A stretch of DNA of 64,000 nucleotides from Angiostrongylus vasorum. Its lineage: Eukaryota; Nematoda; Chromadorea; Rhabditida; Metastrongylidae. The stretch spans positions 2,420,501-2,484,500 of the forward strand of contig JADANN010000380.1 in NCBI GenBank assembly GCA_018806985.1, written 5' to 3'. Below are positions 45,697 to 56,867 of the stretch, one piece after another (positions within the stretch are counted from its first letter, which is position 1; each line of letters opens with the position of its first letter). The notes beneath the pieces were generated by a model. It ran no database searches. It worked only from the letters and a program-made list of their open reading frames with translations, and had not been told where the DNA came from. A program made the position numbers and the translations under genes.

Positions 45697-46462
45697 GTTG
45701 GTCAAGTATATAACCAATCTGTTACACAGCAGTTCTTCCCAAAGCAATTCATTAGGTGTGACACTGTGAATGCTGCTTAAGCGCTACAAACAGACATTGT
45801 ATTTATTCCTCACGTGACAACGCCTGTCCGGTTACTATTACTGCATATCTCCCTGGTGTTGGTATACAGGTCGCAGTATCGTCTGAAAAACAATGCTGGA
45901 TACTACGCGATGACAGTCGGTCCCTTGTGTTACCTTTTTTTAAAGCTTTTCTTCTCTCGTTGACCCAATTTTAGTTCCTCGTTTTTTTGTTACACTCGCT
46001 ATCACTAGATGTCGTGACTGGAGAACGAAATAAACACGTTTTTCTTTCGATGTTTCTTACATGTTTAGTGGCAAGTGCTCAAAAGAGTTTAACGCTTATA
46101 AGAGTTTTCTAAATTTCTATCTAAGTGTGAAAAATTCACGCTACCGCAAATTAGAGGCGGTGATCGTTCACCATCATGTGACTGTTGCCACTGGCAGCTT
46201 AAGTTTTATACAAGTTTTCTGTTCAGTAGTGGGAACTCTGAGTTCCCTTACCATGCACGCGACCTTGAATAACTTTCCATTTCGGAAATGCAGAGCAATG
46301 CAAATCAATGCCGTGTGACAAAGACATGTGGTAGACTTTCTCAATCCACCTGTGGATCATGGCAGGAACCTTTTTTAAAATTCCTGTATAACGTTAGCTT
46401 TCAAGCTTCTCATCAACCACATATGAAACTGTTATGTTCCTTCAATAACCGTTTGCGGACTT
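45697..46462. other. No supportable gene
   Basis: An 85-codon frame at 46,061-46,318 has no motif. No repeat recognised. Confidence 0.4.
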
Positions 46463-47674
46463 TCTAAGCTTAATACTCGCACAGTTGCTTAAGCATATTC
46501 CAGCTCGACTCATGAACACCCAAATGTTCCTAGAATGTCTATGTAATGCGCCTCCTGACAACGCGTACGTGATGGAGTCCTTCGACGTTTCCGCGCTTTA
46601 CACCAACGTATCGAATGACTCCGCAATGCAAGCCATCCTCGAATTTCTTGTTGAACATGAAGGAGGGACAGATATGCAAGGCTTGTCGCTCCAGCAGCTA
46701 ATGGCTCTCTTAAAAGAGTGCCTAAACTGCTCGATTTTTAGATGGTCTGGGAAATACTACGCGCAAATAAGAATAGGACAGCGACTAGCACCAACTCTCG
46801 CCATTGCGTTCATGTCTAAAATAGAAGCCCCGGGTAATCGATCTTCGGCGGCTACTATACTGCACATATATAGGTGATTGTTTTGTCGTCTTCTCTAGGC
46901 AGGAGGAGATGGATAAATGCTTTGAATTATTGAGCGATCAGTCTGAGTACATTAAATTCACCCGGAAGAAACAGGAAGAAAATTGGCTTCTATTTCTTAA
47001 CGTTCAAATCAACTTATCGGATAGCGGTTACATGACAAAATGGTGCCGAAAACCACTCTCCTCCCATCTTTCACACGCAAAGAGGGCGATTGTGAGAAAC
47101 ATCTTTCGAACAGCCACCTCCGTGTTCACGGAGAATGAGCTAAAGGAGGAATCTCGCGACTTGGCTCGGCAAATATCCATCGCCAACGGCTACGAAATAT
47201 TAACCCAACGAGATAAGTTTAGAAGGATGCGACGCCCCCAAAACGAACGGTTTGGCCGAAACAAAATCCCGTTCATCTTGCCCTTCATTAGCGATGAAAT
47301 AACTGTAGCGATAAAGCGATGCTTAAGAAGGGCAGATCTAGAGGAATCGGTAGCGATAATTGAAATACCACCCGATACTATTCGTTGCAAATTAGTTCGT
47401 AACCGCCAATATGATCGTCTGTTGTGAAACAGAAAATTGCGCAATTTCTCCTTATGGCACGGACAATGACTGCATGAGTTCAGGTACGACATACCTGATC
47501 TCTTGTAATACTTGTGGAGGCGAATATATTGGTAAACGGGAAGTCCTTTATGTATCCGTGTAGAACAACATTTAGATGGCTGATGAAAAGCTAGACAAAC
47601 TATCCTACCAAGGACACATAGGAAACAAAAAGCATAGCGGAGACAATTTTGGTACAACAGTAACTATCCGCGCA
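46463..47674 (+). pseudogene. Penelope-like element, RT and start of GIY-YIG (left part)
   Basis: The frame 46,485-46,877 contains 'IPARLMNTQMFLECL', 'YVMESFDVSALYTNVS', 'LNCSIFRWSGKYYAQIR' and 'GQRLAPTLAIAFMSKIEAP'. A frameshift near 46,832 follows, and in the new frame the catalytic motif reads YIGDC, so one catalytic aspartate is lost. The frame 46,909-47,427 carries 'MDKCFELLSDQSEYIKF', 'PFISDEITVAIKRCLRR' and 'LVRNRQYDRLL'. After a stop, the next frame gives cysteine pairs and 'YLISCNTCGGEYIG' (47,491-47,534), the GIY-YIG nuclease signature. The N-terminus is missing. The element continues beyond an inserted RTE at 50,311. Dead copy. Confidence 0.9.
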
Positions 47675-50319
47675 CACCACGATCTCCCTCATATGAGGGA
47701 TCCTGACAACCCGTTAGTGGCGAGACTACGTGGCGCGTCCCCGGATGGCGGATAGGGATTAATCGCAGGGCAAAAGCGACCTTTGCTTTCTTGAGACGCA
47801 GATGGATCCGCGGGTGGGCTCCCTGTTTCTGCTGTGACATACTTTCTGTATTTACGATGCATATTCATGCACGCGCGTGTGGGTGCGTTCTAGTTTATGC
47901 GGATTGTATTCTACGAGTCAATTCTGCCATAAGCCTGCAATCAAGTGACAGGGAAGTATATATATGGGACGCGGTTAGAAGTCGCCTCCAACAAGTAAGC
48001 TCCATGTTTACTCCGGGAGAGCCTGGCAAGCTACCTGTGAGTATACCCAGCCCTCACGTTCACAGCCCAGCAAGCTATACGTGGGTTTCAAAAAGCTAAA
48101 AACAGTAAAAGAAACGGGCCTCATTCTTCTCACCCCGAAACAGCCTCCAATTAGGCAGCACTGGGCAGGACGAGTACGAAGAGGCCGCTAAAATTTCAGG
48201 GCAAATGGAAGCTGCGTGCAATGCAAAGAACTAAGGTGACGATCTGTACCTACAATGCACGTGCACTTGCATCCTAGTCCACTTGCTCATGCAAGCAAGA
48301 AAGATAAGGTACGAAGTCATCGGCCTGGTCGAGACGAGACGATGCCACCCATTTAACGCCGTCTATGCCACCGGAGAAGAACTGTTCCTCGGAACATGCG
48401 ACAGTAGAGCAGTCGGTGGCGTTGGTGTTCTCGTCAACACGAATTTGTCAATGAACGTTGATTAATTCGAACAACTAACAACCCGAATCTGACGTTTACG
48501 GTTAAAAAGATGATCTTTGACAATCTTCGTCATTTGCGCGCCGATATCAAACTATGACCTAGAAGAAGTTGAAGCGTTCCATATGGACTTGGAGAAGCTC
48601 TACAGAGAAGACCAAACATTATTGAAGGTCATCATTGGTGATTTCAACGCCAAGATTGGACCAAGAAGAACGTCTGAAGAACGTCACATTGGGACCCACG
48701 GATTAGAATGAAACGAACAGGGTGAGCGGCTGTCTGAGTTTATCATGATGGCTAAGACCATACATGGTAACTCGCAGTTCCAGAAGCCACACCCTCAACG
48801 CTGGACATGGGAGTCTCTCAAAGCACCAGGTCCGGACAGGATAAGACCCGAACACGTGAAGAAACTTCCGCCAGTCCTCGTAAACACACTGGCTCGGACA
48901 CCTTCGTTACCTGCCTGAATGCAAGGTGCAAGTGGAAGACAACCAAGAACGTGCTATTGTTCAAGAAGGGTGGCCTACACGATATCGGCAACTATCGCCC
49001 AATCTGCTTGCTGTCTGTCGTCTACAAAGTTTTTCACTCGAGTCATCCTAAACACGATTGACAGAACTGTGGACAAAGAACAGCCATGTGAACTAGAAGG
49101 ATTTTGAAAAGGATTTAGTACGATGGACCACATCCACACGATAACATGACTCATTGAAGTATCGCAAGAGTACAAAAGACCGCTCTGTCTCACTTTCATC
49201 GATTTACAGAACACCATTGATTCAACTGAGATAGAAGCAGTCATGGAACCCCTTGATAGTCAAGAAGTGCCTACTCAGTACATAAAGATTCTTCGTGGGT
49301 TATACAAAAAATTTTACGACCAAGATATCACCATTCTACAACAATACTAACATCAACGTCAAAAGAGGAGTTAGGCAAGGCGATACCATCTCGCCAAAAC
49401 TATTTGGCGCTACCCTCGAGAACGTCATGCGAACATTGGAATGAGATAATATGGGAGTGGAAATCCATGGTCGGTAGTTTTGTCATCTTCTCTTTGCTGA
49501 TGACATCGTCCTTATAACACCAAACATTAGCCAATCGGAACGTATGCTTGCCGACTTTGATAAAGCCTGTGGAAAGATTGGTCTGGTAAATCTCACAAAA
49601 ACGATGTTCATGAGAAACGGTTCGTATGCCCCATTCATGCTCAACGGAACGAATATCTCCGAATGCTCCAGTTATATCTATCTATGTCGGGAAATCAATA
49701 TAATGAACGACCTAGCTCCAGAGGTGAGCAGAAGGAAACGAGCGGCTTGGGATGCTTTCAAGAGCATCGAGGATGTAGTGAAGAGAACAAGGAACACCCA
49801 ACTCCGTGCCCATCCTTTCGACTCAACGGTACTTCCTGCCCTAACGTATGCGTCAGAAACTTGGTCGCTGCGTAAGCAGGATGAAAAATCACTTAGCGTT
49901 ATCTAACGCGCAGTCGAAAGGACGATGCTAAGGCTATCCCGTTCCACACAAGTAAGGGAATGGATCCGAAGCTCCGATCTGCGTCAACGATCAATGGTGA
50001 AAGATGCCATTATGTACGCCAAACAGTCGAAGATGAGGTGGGCCGGACACATAATGCGTGTGAATGACAACCGATGAACAAGAGTCGTTAGTGACTGGAT
50101 TCTTCGGTATGTCAAACGCACTGCACGAAGACCAGCGACTCGATGGTCAGAGTTCATTACGAAAAGCCTAAAAGGAAGATATGCGCAACGAGTCCCTAGA
50201 GCGGGCAGAACCCTTTGGGCTACTCTTGCACGCGACAGGAAAAAATGGAAGACTTAATGGCGCCCGCTCGAGTCACTCGACGATCAATGAGACTACAGGT
50301 GATACAGGTGATCCGCGCA
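47666..50319 (+). pseudogene. RTE retrotransposon inserted in the PLE
   Basis: The insertion (47,675-50,310) is bounded by ATCCGCGCA at 47,666-47,674 and 50,311-50,319. The 5' untranslated region runs to about 48,200. Endonuclease: 'YEVIGLVETR' near 48,310, 'IIGDFNAKIGPRR' near 48,635, 'RWTWES' near 48,800. There it jumps to the RT ('KAPGPDRIRPEH'), so the C-terminal endonuclease and linker are deleted. RT: 'DIGNYRPICLLSVVYK' near 48,980, 'CLTFIDLQ' near 49,190, 'GVRQGDTISPKLFGATLENVM' region near 49,370, intact FADD near 49,494, 'LVNLTKTMFMRNG' near 49,585, 'PALTYASETWSLRKQDEKSLSVI' region near 49,840. It ends with an ACAGGTGAT repeat tail at 50,294-50,312. Scattered stops. A subfamily distinct from the CCAAGTAT-tailed copies. 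Confidence 0.92.
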
Positions 50320-50815
50320 TAGCTTGCCCAAACACCAACGCGCAAACTCCTTGGGGTTTTCTGGATAATCCCAAAGACCAAAGACCTTACCATAAATAGC
50401 AGGGGAGATTGCCCTGAGATCACACGCCATCTCGCCCGTAGCATCGCATCGACTTTCGATGTGGAGTGTGCAGTCATCAACCATATGCGACTTTGATCGA
50501 CTGTTCTTCCTCAGTGAAAGCCAGCTAGGAAACGGTGGATTTTTCAAGAAGCTGCTGGTCGTGTAATTATCGTTCAGATTTTCCTCTTTCTGTTGTGCTG
50601 TTGAAGCGTTTGGTCTATTCAATTACGTTTTAGTGTACCCTTCCAGGCCCTGAAAAAGACGATACTGCTGAAACATCAGCTACCGTTGTGTTGTATTGTG
50701 TTTTTCTGTGTAAATAAATGTATGCCGTTTAACAAACTCACGATTGCTGAAAACGAAAACGACACGTTTATAAACCAATGCTGAGGTTAATAGAAAGTCG
50801 AGCTTGGAAAAAAAT
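50311..50815 (+). pseudogene. PLE right part after the RTE insertion
   Basis: In the frame interrupted at 47,666, 'TPTRKLLGVFWII' (near 50,331) and 'INSRGDCPEITRHLARSI' (near 50,395) complete the GIY-YIG C-terminus. Next come the segment shared with 11,868-12,358, a PEKDDTAETSA motif near 50,648, and the terminal CTGAGGTTAATAGAAAG block near 50,781. Confidence 0.85.
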
Positions 50816-50819
50816 TGCA

Positions 50820-51400
50820 TATTATGCTCTAACGATTGAGAAGATGACAGCACGAGCTGTGTACCGTTTACTTAGTCCCTTGCGAAGCGTCTGCGGTTGA
50901 ATACGTTGGCGAAATGGGTGGAGCACTCTGCATCCGTATAAAAGAACACCTAGTCCCCTAGTCCGTGGAACAATGAACTGCATTGAAAAGTGCGTTGTGA
51001 TCATGCATAACGTCATTTTATCCTTCATGTTGATTCTCTGACCTGAGCGATGCACATTCCTCGCCCATGCAGGACTCTTTGCGGCTGATCTACACAAAGT
51101 AACTGGAAGTTTTACAAAGGCAGAACGGAGGGCGCTCGAAAGGAGCTGTTTTTTTATGCGAATGGACATTCACGTGTTAAGTCTTGTCTATTGAGGTTAT
51201 GAATATGTTTGGCTCAGGAGAATCCATATCAATTTGACCTTTCCAGGTTCTGAAGAAGGCGAAACCGCCGAAACTTTGGCGACTGTGTTAATAAGTACAT
51301 ACCAACTTCGTGTTTGCTAATGAAGAAAAACAGCGAATTGCTAATCAATGTCGAGGTTGAAAGGAAGTCGGTCATGGGATTTGCATGACTAACACATTTC
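50820..51400 (+). pseudogene. Second PLE tail: GIY-YIG fragment and 3' end
   Basis: At 50,899-50,950 the reading EYVGEMGGALCIRIKEHL is a GIY-YIG nuclease block. A diverged C-terminal region follows, then the SEEGETAETLA motif near 51,248 and the terminal GTCGAGGTTGAAAGGAAGTC near 51,350. It lies in tandem behind the PLE at 46.5-50.8 kb, same direction. Partial tandem copies are common for PLEs. Confidence 0.75.
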
Positions 51401-51612
51401 GCAATTACTGATATGACACCAGCCTGGTCGACCGTAATCGAGTGTGTTATGAAATATAATAATTTCCCACTTGGTTTTAAATATTAAGAAAAACACAGAT
51501 TCTGTTAGATGAAACGGTGGCTCGGTGAAACGTTTCGATAAAGCAAATATTAAGGTTGGGTTTAGAGGACGACAAGCATAAATAATGATCACCGGATCCT
51601 TTTGTTCTACTA
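51401..51612. other. No supportable feature
   Basis: Spacer. Confidence 0.35.
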
Positions 51613-52026
51613 AATACAGAGCAGTATCAACCTCCTAACGGTTTGCCGCCTCATCGTGGCTGGGATGTGTTCCTGGGTGTCAGACTGCGATGTACAGCGG
51701 AGGATTCATCCCCTGGCAGGGTCTCCTAAGCTGAGAAGGGGGCCCGCAGTTTCCATCAGGAAGCCCAGCTAAGAGTAAACCAATACCAGGATTTAGCACC
51801 GTCCTGGTATCAAAAGTCGTATGGTGGCAAATCTCCCTCTGATCCACAAGGGCTGCGACTGTCTGTGGTGGTGAGGACCTGCGGCAAACCTTGGCCAGGT
51901 TGACCTCGGGATTCCAGGGAACCACAATGACTAAACCAGCAAATCTTCGAAAAGGTGGAGATTGTGCTGGGGCCCGCACAACCAGTGAGGACGCGCTATC
52001 CAAGTATCCAAGTAAGTAATACGGAG
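51613..52026 (+). mobile_element. Non-autonomous element N with near-perfect target duplication
   Basis: Element 51,622-52,017 lies between AATACAGAG (51,613-51,621) and AATACGGAG (52,018-52,026). Begins CAGTATCAACCTCCTAACGG and ends CCAAGTATCCAAGTAAGT. Full-length reference copy in this window. Confidence 0.88.
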
Positions 52027-52275
52027 AAATGCGTAGCATTTTAAGTGAAATTGAGAATTGCCAAAAAAAAGCAAAAATGTTGGAGGTCGGTTAGTGATTG
52101 ACTTCGAGATGGTCTTAAGGTTGATTCGTGATGGGTTGAAGGTGATTTAAGGATAAGGTGTAAAGAGTTTAGGGGGTACAGTTAAATAGAGGAGCTTTAG
52201 ATGGATTTCAGTCAAAGTAAAATAGCTATCGGCAGATCCTAGATTTGCAGTGGTTTGCAGTGAGTCTATGAATTT
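52027..52275. other. No supportable feature
   Basis: A purine-rich spacer. Confidence 0.35.
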
Positions 52276-52279
52276 GAAA

Positions 52280-52760
52280 AGTGATGATTATAAACTGATC
52301 TTCTTTAGCTTATGCGAGGTTGGTATAGGTCTTTGGTGTCGTTGTCGTTGTTGTTGGTGCCACTGGTCGATGGCTGACGTTTGACGATATTTTGACCCCT
52401 GGGTGTGCCTCGCTCGCGACCCCACGTGGGCAACGCATGGGCCAGTCCCACTCGTAACATCACGGTGAGTAGCCTTTCTGTTCATTATGGCGTCTATTTA
52501 AAAGTCTGATCTTCATTAATACTTTAGCCTTTTTTTCCACCGAATAATTAAAGTATTCCTATATTAAATACGTCCAGGGTCTGAGGAAGGCGAAATCGCC
52601 GAAACGTCAGCCATCGACCAACAACGCCAACAACAACGACAACGACAACGAAGACCTATACCAACCTCGCATCAGCAAAAGAAGATCAGTTTATAAGATC
52701 ATTTAAATAAATAAATAAATATATCAACTATTCATGCCGAGGTTTATGGTAAGTCGGTCT
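52280..52760. repeat. Inverted pair of PLE-tail sequences
   Basis: The left arm (52,283-52,410) is the reverse complement of the right arm (52,572-52,705): TATAAACTGATCTTC.TT and GAGGTTGGTATAGGTCTT on the left match inverted on the right, including the coding-like SEEGEIAETSA motif at 52,575-52,607. The right copy ends with the PLE terminus CATGCCGAGGTTTATGG at 52,733. The spacer of ~160 bp has no recognised content. Confidence 0.75.
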
Positions 52761-52844
52761 TTTGAGTTATGATGATTATAAAATTATAAATCCATACGCT
52801 TACATTTATACGAACATTTATATGTATATTTATGGCCATGGATA

Positions 52845-52862
52845 TATATATACATACATATA

Positions 52863-52956
<94 letters not shown>
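52845..52956. repeat. (TA)n microsatellite, left part
   Basis: TA units with a few ACATACA interruptions. It continues on the far side of the SINE. Confidence 0.95.
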
Positions 52957-52958
<2 letters not shown>

Positions 52959-53234
52959 GGATAAAAAAGCTTTCCGCGTTGATCAATCCCTGAGTGATGC
53001 GCCATGCATTCTACTTCATTAAGCATCGTTTGGAGGTGATTGAATGCATATCTGGTCTTTGCAATGACTCGCGGTGGCCTACCGATGTATCGACCCAGTG
53101 CTGCTATCCTCGCAGACAAGTCCGGTACCAAATTGGCGACCCAGGAGCGATGAAAGGCTTGGTGAGCCATGGGCGCGCGGATCGATTCCACGTGTGTGTT
53201 GCAGGACGCCTCCAACCACTGCGCCACACGCGCC

Positions 53235-53237
<3 letters not shown>
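52957..53237 (-). repeat. SINE family 1 inside the TA repeat
   Basis: Tail at the left (AGGATAAAAAAGCTTTCCGC near 52,958), tRNA-like head at the right (minus strand GGGCGCGTGTGGCGCAGTGG near 53,235). TA repeat flanks both sides, so the target duplication is hidden in the repeat. A well-preserved copy. Confidence 0.88.

Positions 53238-53320
<83 letters not shown>
53238..53320. repeat. (TA)n microsatellite, right part
   Basis: About 41 pure TA units. Confidence 0.97.
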
Positions 53321-53323
<3 letters not shown>

Positions 53324-55095
53324 AATGTATATGTGTAAAATTATACAAGTGTATTTCAATACAACACACAAAATAAGGCATAGAATATACAAAACACCGG
53401 ATCAGAGAATAGTCTCAGCAGATGCGCCCAATATTGAATGAAAGTGATCTGGCCTTGGCAACCGGCTAGGATCATGCGTACCAACAAAGCCATATACTAC
53501 GACATAAGCTCTGATTTTATGTCATGAAATATAGTTCCCTACATACACCAGAAAACGAAGTTACCGTTTCCTTGACTAGGTTTGATTTCTGACTTAGAAG
53601 TGTACAATCCATAATCTCCGAGATATTAACTTCGAACCACTGACCCATCAGTGAAGTATATGAACCAAATATCTTAATTTGTTGTTCCTCTCGCACTAAG
53701 CAGGATTGCTGTCGGAACAGTATTTCAACACTGAGGTGATAATAACCTGTGCCGTGACGGTCCAAATCCAGTTCATGTTCGCTATTAGTGGGTTAGGAAT
53801 CCAACGCTTGGCGAATTCTGCTTCGCAATTGTAAAGAGTCGACATTGAACGATCGAAAAGCAACGTCGTTATGAAAGCTTGGCTTTCACAAGTCAGTTGT
53901 CCTTGTGGTAGCTTTTCTTACACCTCTCAACAGAAACTATCCGGGTTAAAAAGATTGATAGGCTACACTTGCGTGGTCTGCACCCCTACTGAGATTGATC
54001 AAGCAAGACGTTGCCTTTTTGCTCTACGACAGGTTTCCGTCCTCTCTGGGCCAAACTTCCTGCCAGACACTGTCTTCGTCGAGAGTCAGAAGACCACCAG
54101 GGACTTTATTCAAGACTAATGAAAAAAGGGTCAAAGGTCAATTCTCATTTCACTGAACAAGTAAAGCATCGATGGAATTGGTAGTATTTCATTGGCAACC
54201 GGAACGATCTCCCACCTATGCAACAATTTTCATGATTCCTCACCATGTGAAACTAGGCTGAAGCTAGCAGTTTTTTTTCTCCGCTATTTTTTGCTAGCCC
54301 CATTTCCTTGGCTGTGGTTTCGCTAGATATTAGTTAAGAACAGGAATTTCGTTAACCCATTCGCGCGCGTCAGTAAGTACCTAACGAGGGCTACCTAAAG
54401 AGTGTTATAGTTGCTCCAGTTAGTTATTCTTGCTTACTCGAATTACTAGGACTTAACATTCAAAGCACTATGCAAAAACCGGAAACATTAATCTTCTGTT
54501 TTAATTAGGCATTCAGATTCCCTGATTCCGTACCAGTTCCATCTCGACCATTTTGATGGTCGTTCAGGAAAACCAAGCCCGAATGCAAAGCATGCTATGG
54601 CAAATGGCAACCATTAACTGTTTACAAAGTGGTCATATTATTAGCCCAGCATCAGTGCACACTGCTCACATTTTCTGACCATGGGCGATAAGTGCACAAG
54701 CATTAGTTAGAAGGGCAACCAGAGTGGCTCAATGTAGCGAATCCTTTTCCTGAAGCCACCGATCCAATTTACCGACTCCTCCTACCTACATTATTCTGTA
54801 GACTAGTCTTTCGCTCAAGGGCCATCCATTTTCAGAGCTAGTTGACTCAACATGTGAGTTCTCACACATTCCTTAGCGCACACCGACTTCTATGGCAACC
54901 ATCTTGGAACTATACCAACCAACGCATTTTGTGGGATCTAATGAGCGAAACGGAGAACAAGGAGCAGATAGTACAACGATGATGATGCTGGTCATTATGA
55001 GCACTGTGCTAGCTTAAACCCAGTCCTGGTTCACCGGGTCTCTCAACCTTTCGAGGTCAGGAAATTGGTATCGGAAATGTCTGAGAAAAGTTTAC
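53321..55095. other. Low-repeat region; one unrecognised ORF
   Basis: ORF 53,871-54,119 (82 aa, plus) has cysteines CPCG and CVVC and a hydrophilic C-terminus. It shows no family I recognise and no supported splice sites. I list it only as the best open frame in the stretch. Nothing else is supportable. Confidence 0.3.
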
Positions 55096-55099
55096 TCAT

Positions 55100-55325
55100 T
55101 GCAATCCAAGTGGGAATGCTCCAGCCAGGCGATCTCAGGACGCCAAGGAGAATCGACTCGACCACCATTCTGCGACATTCAAGATGAAATAAAAATCCTT
55201 AAGCAGCAGCTAAAGCTAATGGAAAGCTTGAAAACCTCGGTGGATGATGGATGCGCGGAAATGAATCGAATGTGAGAAGTGCTGGCCTCCGCATAGTAGA
55301 CGTGAAGACGTGTCGAATAGTGTAA
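55100..55325 (+). repeat. SINE family 2 copy, truncated
   Basis: GGAGAATCGACTCGACCACC near 55,149, AATCCTTAAGCAGCAGCTAA near 55,193, GGATGATGGATGCGCGGAAA near 55,242, then an A-rich end near 55,323. The tRNA-like head is not visible. Confidence 0.65.
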
Positions 55326-56867
55326 AAAAAAATGAGCGAAGAGTTTGGCACCTCAATCCATCGCGTAACTCATCCACAACGCCAGTACTTCTTACCAAAA
55401 ATGTCCTATTTAGAGTTCACGTTTATGTCCACAGTTCAGTTGACATGTAGAGACATAAAGAAACCTAGACAACATTCCTACCAAAAGTTTCAAAATAGGT
55501 TGAAGTCGTTTCGACCCCAGTTCCTCTAATGATTCGCCTTACTGGATGTAACTGCAATGAACTCCAACATTTCTGAAGGTAACTTAACCAGATACTAAAT
55601 GGTGGAGGAACCAGATACTAAATTGTTCGATTAGTCATCCGTTCCTATACCTAAGTCTACCGATCGATTTGCATGTCAGAACCGATACGGAATCCCATCA
55701 GAGGTCCATCTGATATCGTCCTACTCTGGCGTAGTTCGCCATCTTTCGGGTCGCAACCTGCACGCTCTACCGCTGTCCATCTGCAAACAGACGAACTTCT
55801 CCGTGCTAAGTCAAATTAAGTGGTAGGCTCCATTCCTGGTCGTGCCATTCCCTCATTTTCCTTAGGTTTCAGATTTGCAACCATACTACACTATGAACCG
55901 GAAGAACTTCGTTTACGTGAAGCCCCTCGACAAGGCAACAATACCCCCATCGGATCGCCAGATGGCACACTTTACGTCAGAACTAGAGCGGTATCTAATC
56001 GACTACCAACCCTCTGCCTTTCATTCTTGATTGTTCAAGACACCCTTTAAAAATGCTTCGCTTGAGAGCGCCACTCTGCGATGAACGAATTTCAGCCCTC
56101 GCGCTGGGAAACGAATCCCTCCAAATTGCCCCCTCTTGGTCACTTTTTTTAGTTCCTGAAACAATAAACAGAGTCGAATTTTTCCTTTATTATTCCATGA
56201 GCGACCATTCAAGCAACGCTTCTTCTTGGCACTCTAATTTAACAAAGGTAAACTCGCTTGCCACTAAAGAAATCGAAGTTTCAATAGAAAACCAGCAAAT
56301 AGTCTCAATAATGAATAACGCCAACGGCGAATAAGTGCATGCGACTCAGATCCAACTACAAGCTTTTTTAACTGAAGCAATGACGATTTACATGAGCTGG
56401 AATTACCACGTTAACTGGCAACAAACTTGCCCTCCAATTGATACTCGACGAAAGGTTTATGACTCTCACGAAACCTTAATCACTGGCCTACGTCATCAAT
56501 GATGGCTACAAAGCCTAAATTTAGGTGGAGGATAAGGCCATGGCCAAAGCATGCCCTAAAGCTTTCGCTTCAAATCGCAATCCCTTGGCTAAGTACCATA
56601 CTCTACCTTAGTTTTGGCCTTGCTACATGGATTTAATAACCAAACTAGTATTCCAGGCTCAAACTCACTTAGTGCGCCAGCATTTAAACCTCATACAAGT
56701 TCTAAACATGTAATAGAATGCAGAACAACAATAGGAACTGCAAATGAATCCCTTACATTCGCAATGTACAGGCGAAAACCACTGACGATGCATCAAGCAC
56801 TAGTAACCTAAAAAAATAATCTAGTTGTAACCATCTACACAACCTTCTATTAAGCCACTAACCCAGA
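55326..56867. other. Low-repeat region; unrecognised ORFs
   Basis: Frames at 55,820-56,050 (76 aa) and 56,053-56,334 (93 aa, polar, Ser/Asn-rich) have no motif. The region is poor in G on the plus strand compared with the rest of the window. No transposon match recognised. Confidence 0.3.

Noticed and set aside
47575..47620. Second hammerhead-like core (CTGATGA ... GAAA) in the PLE
   Set aside because: No stem II can be drawn and the bases belong to the decayed GIY-YIG coding region.
52575..52610. Hammerhead ribozyme core (CTGAGGA, GGCG/CGCC stem, GAAAC)
   Set aside because: An extra A separates the core from stem II, the stem is not kept in the copies at 12,186 and 50,649, and variation follows codon positions. 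A coding motif explains it better.
52744..53441. Isoleucine/tyrosine-repeat membrane proteins
   Set aside because: Translations of the TA repeats and the SINE between them.
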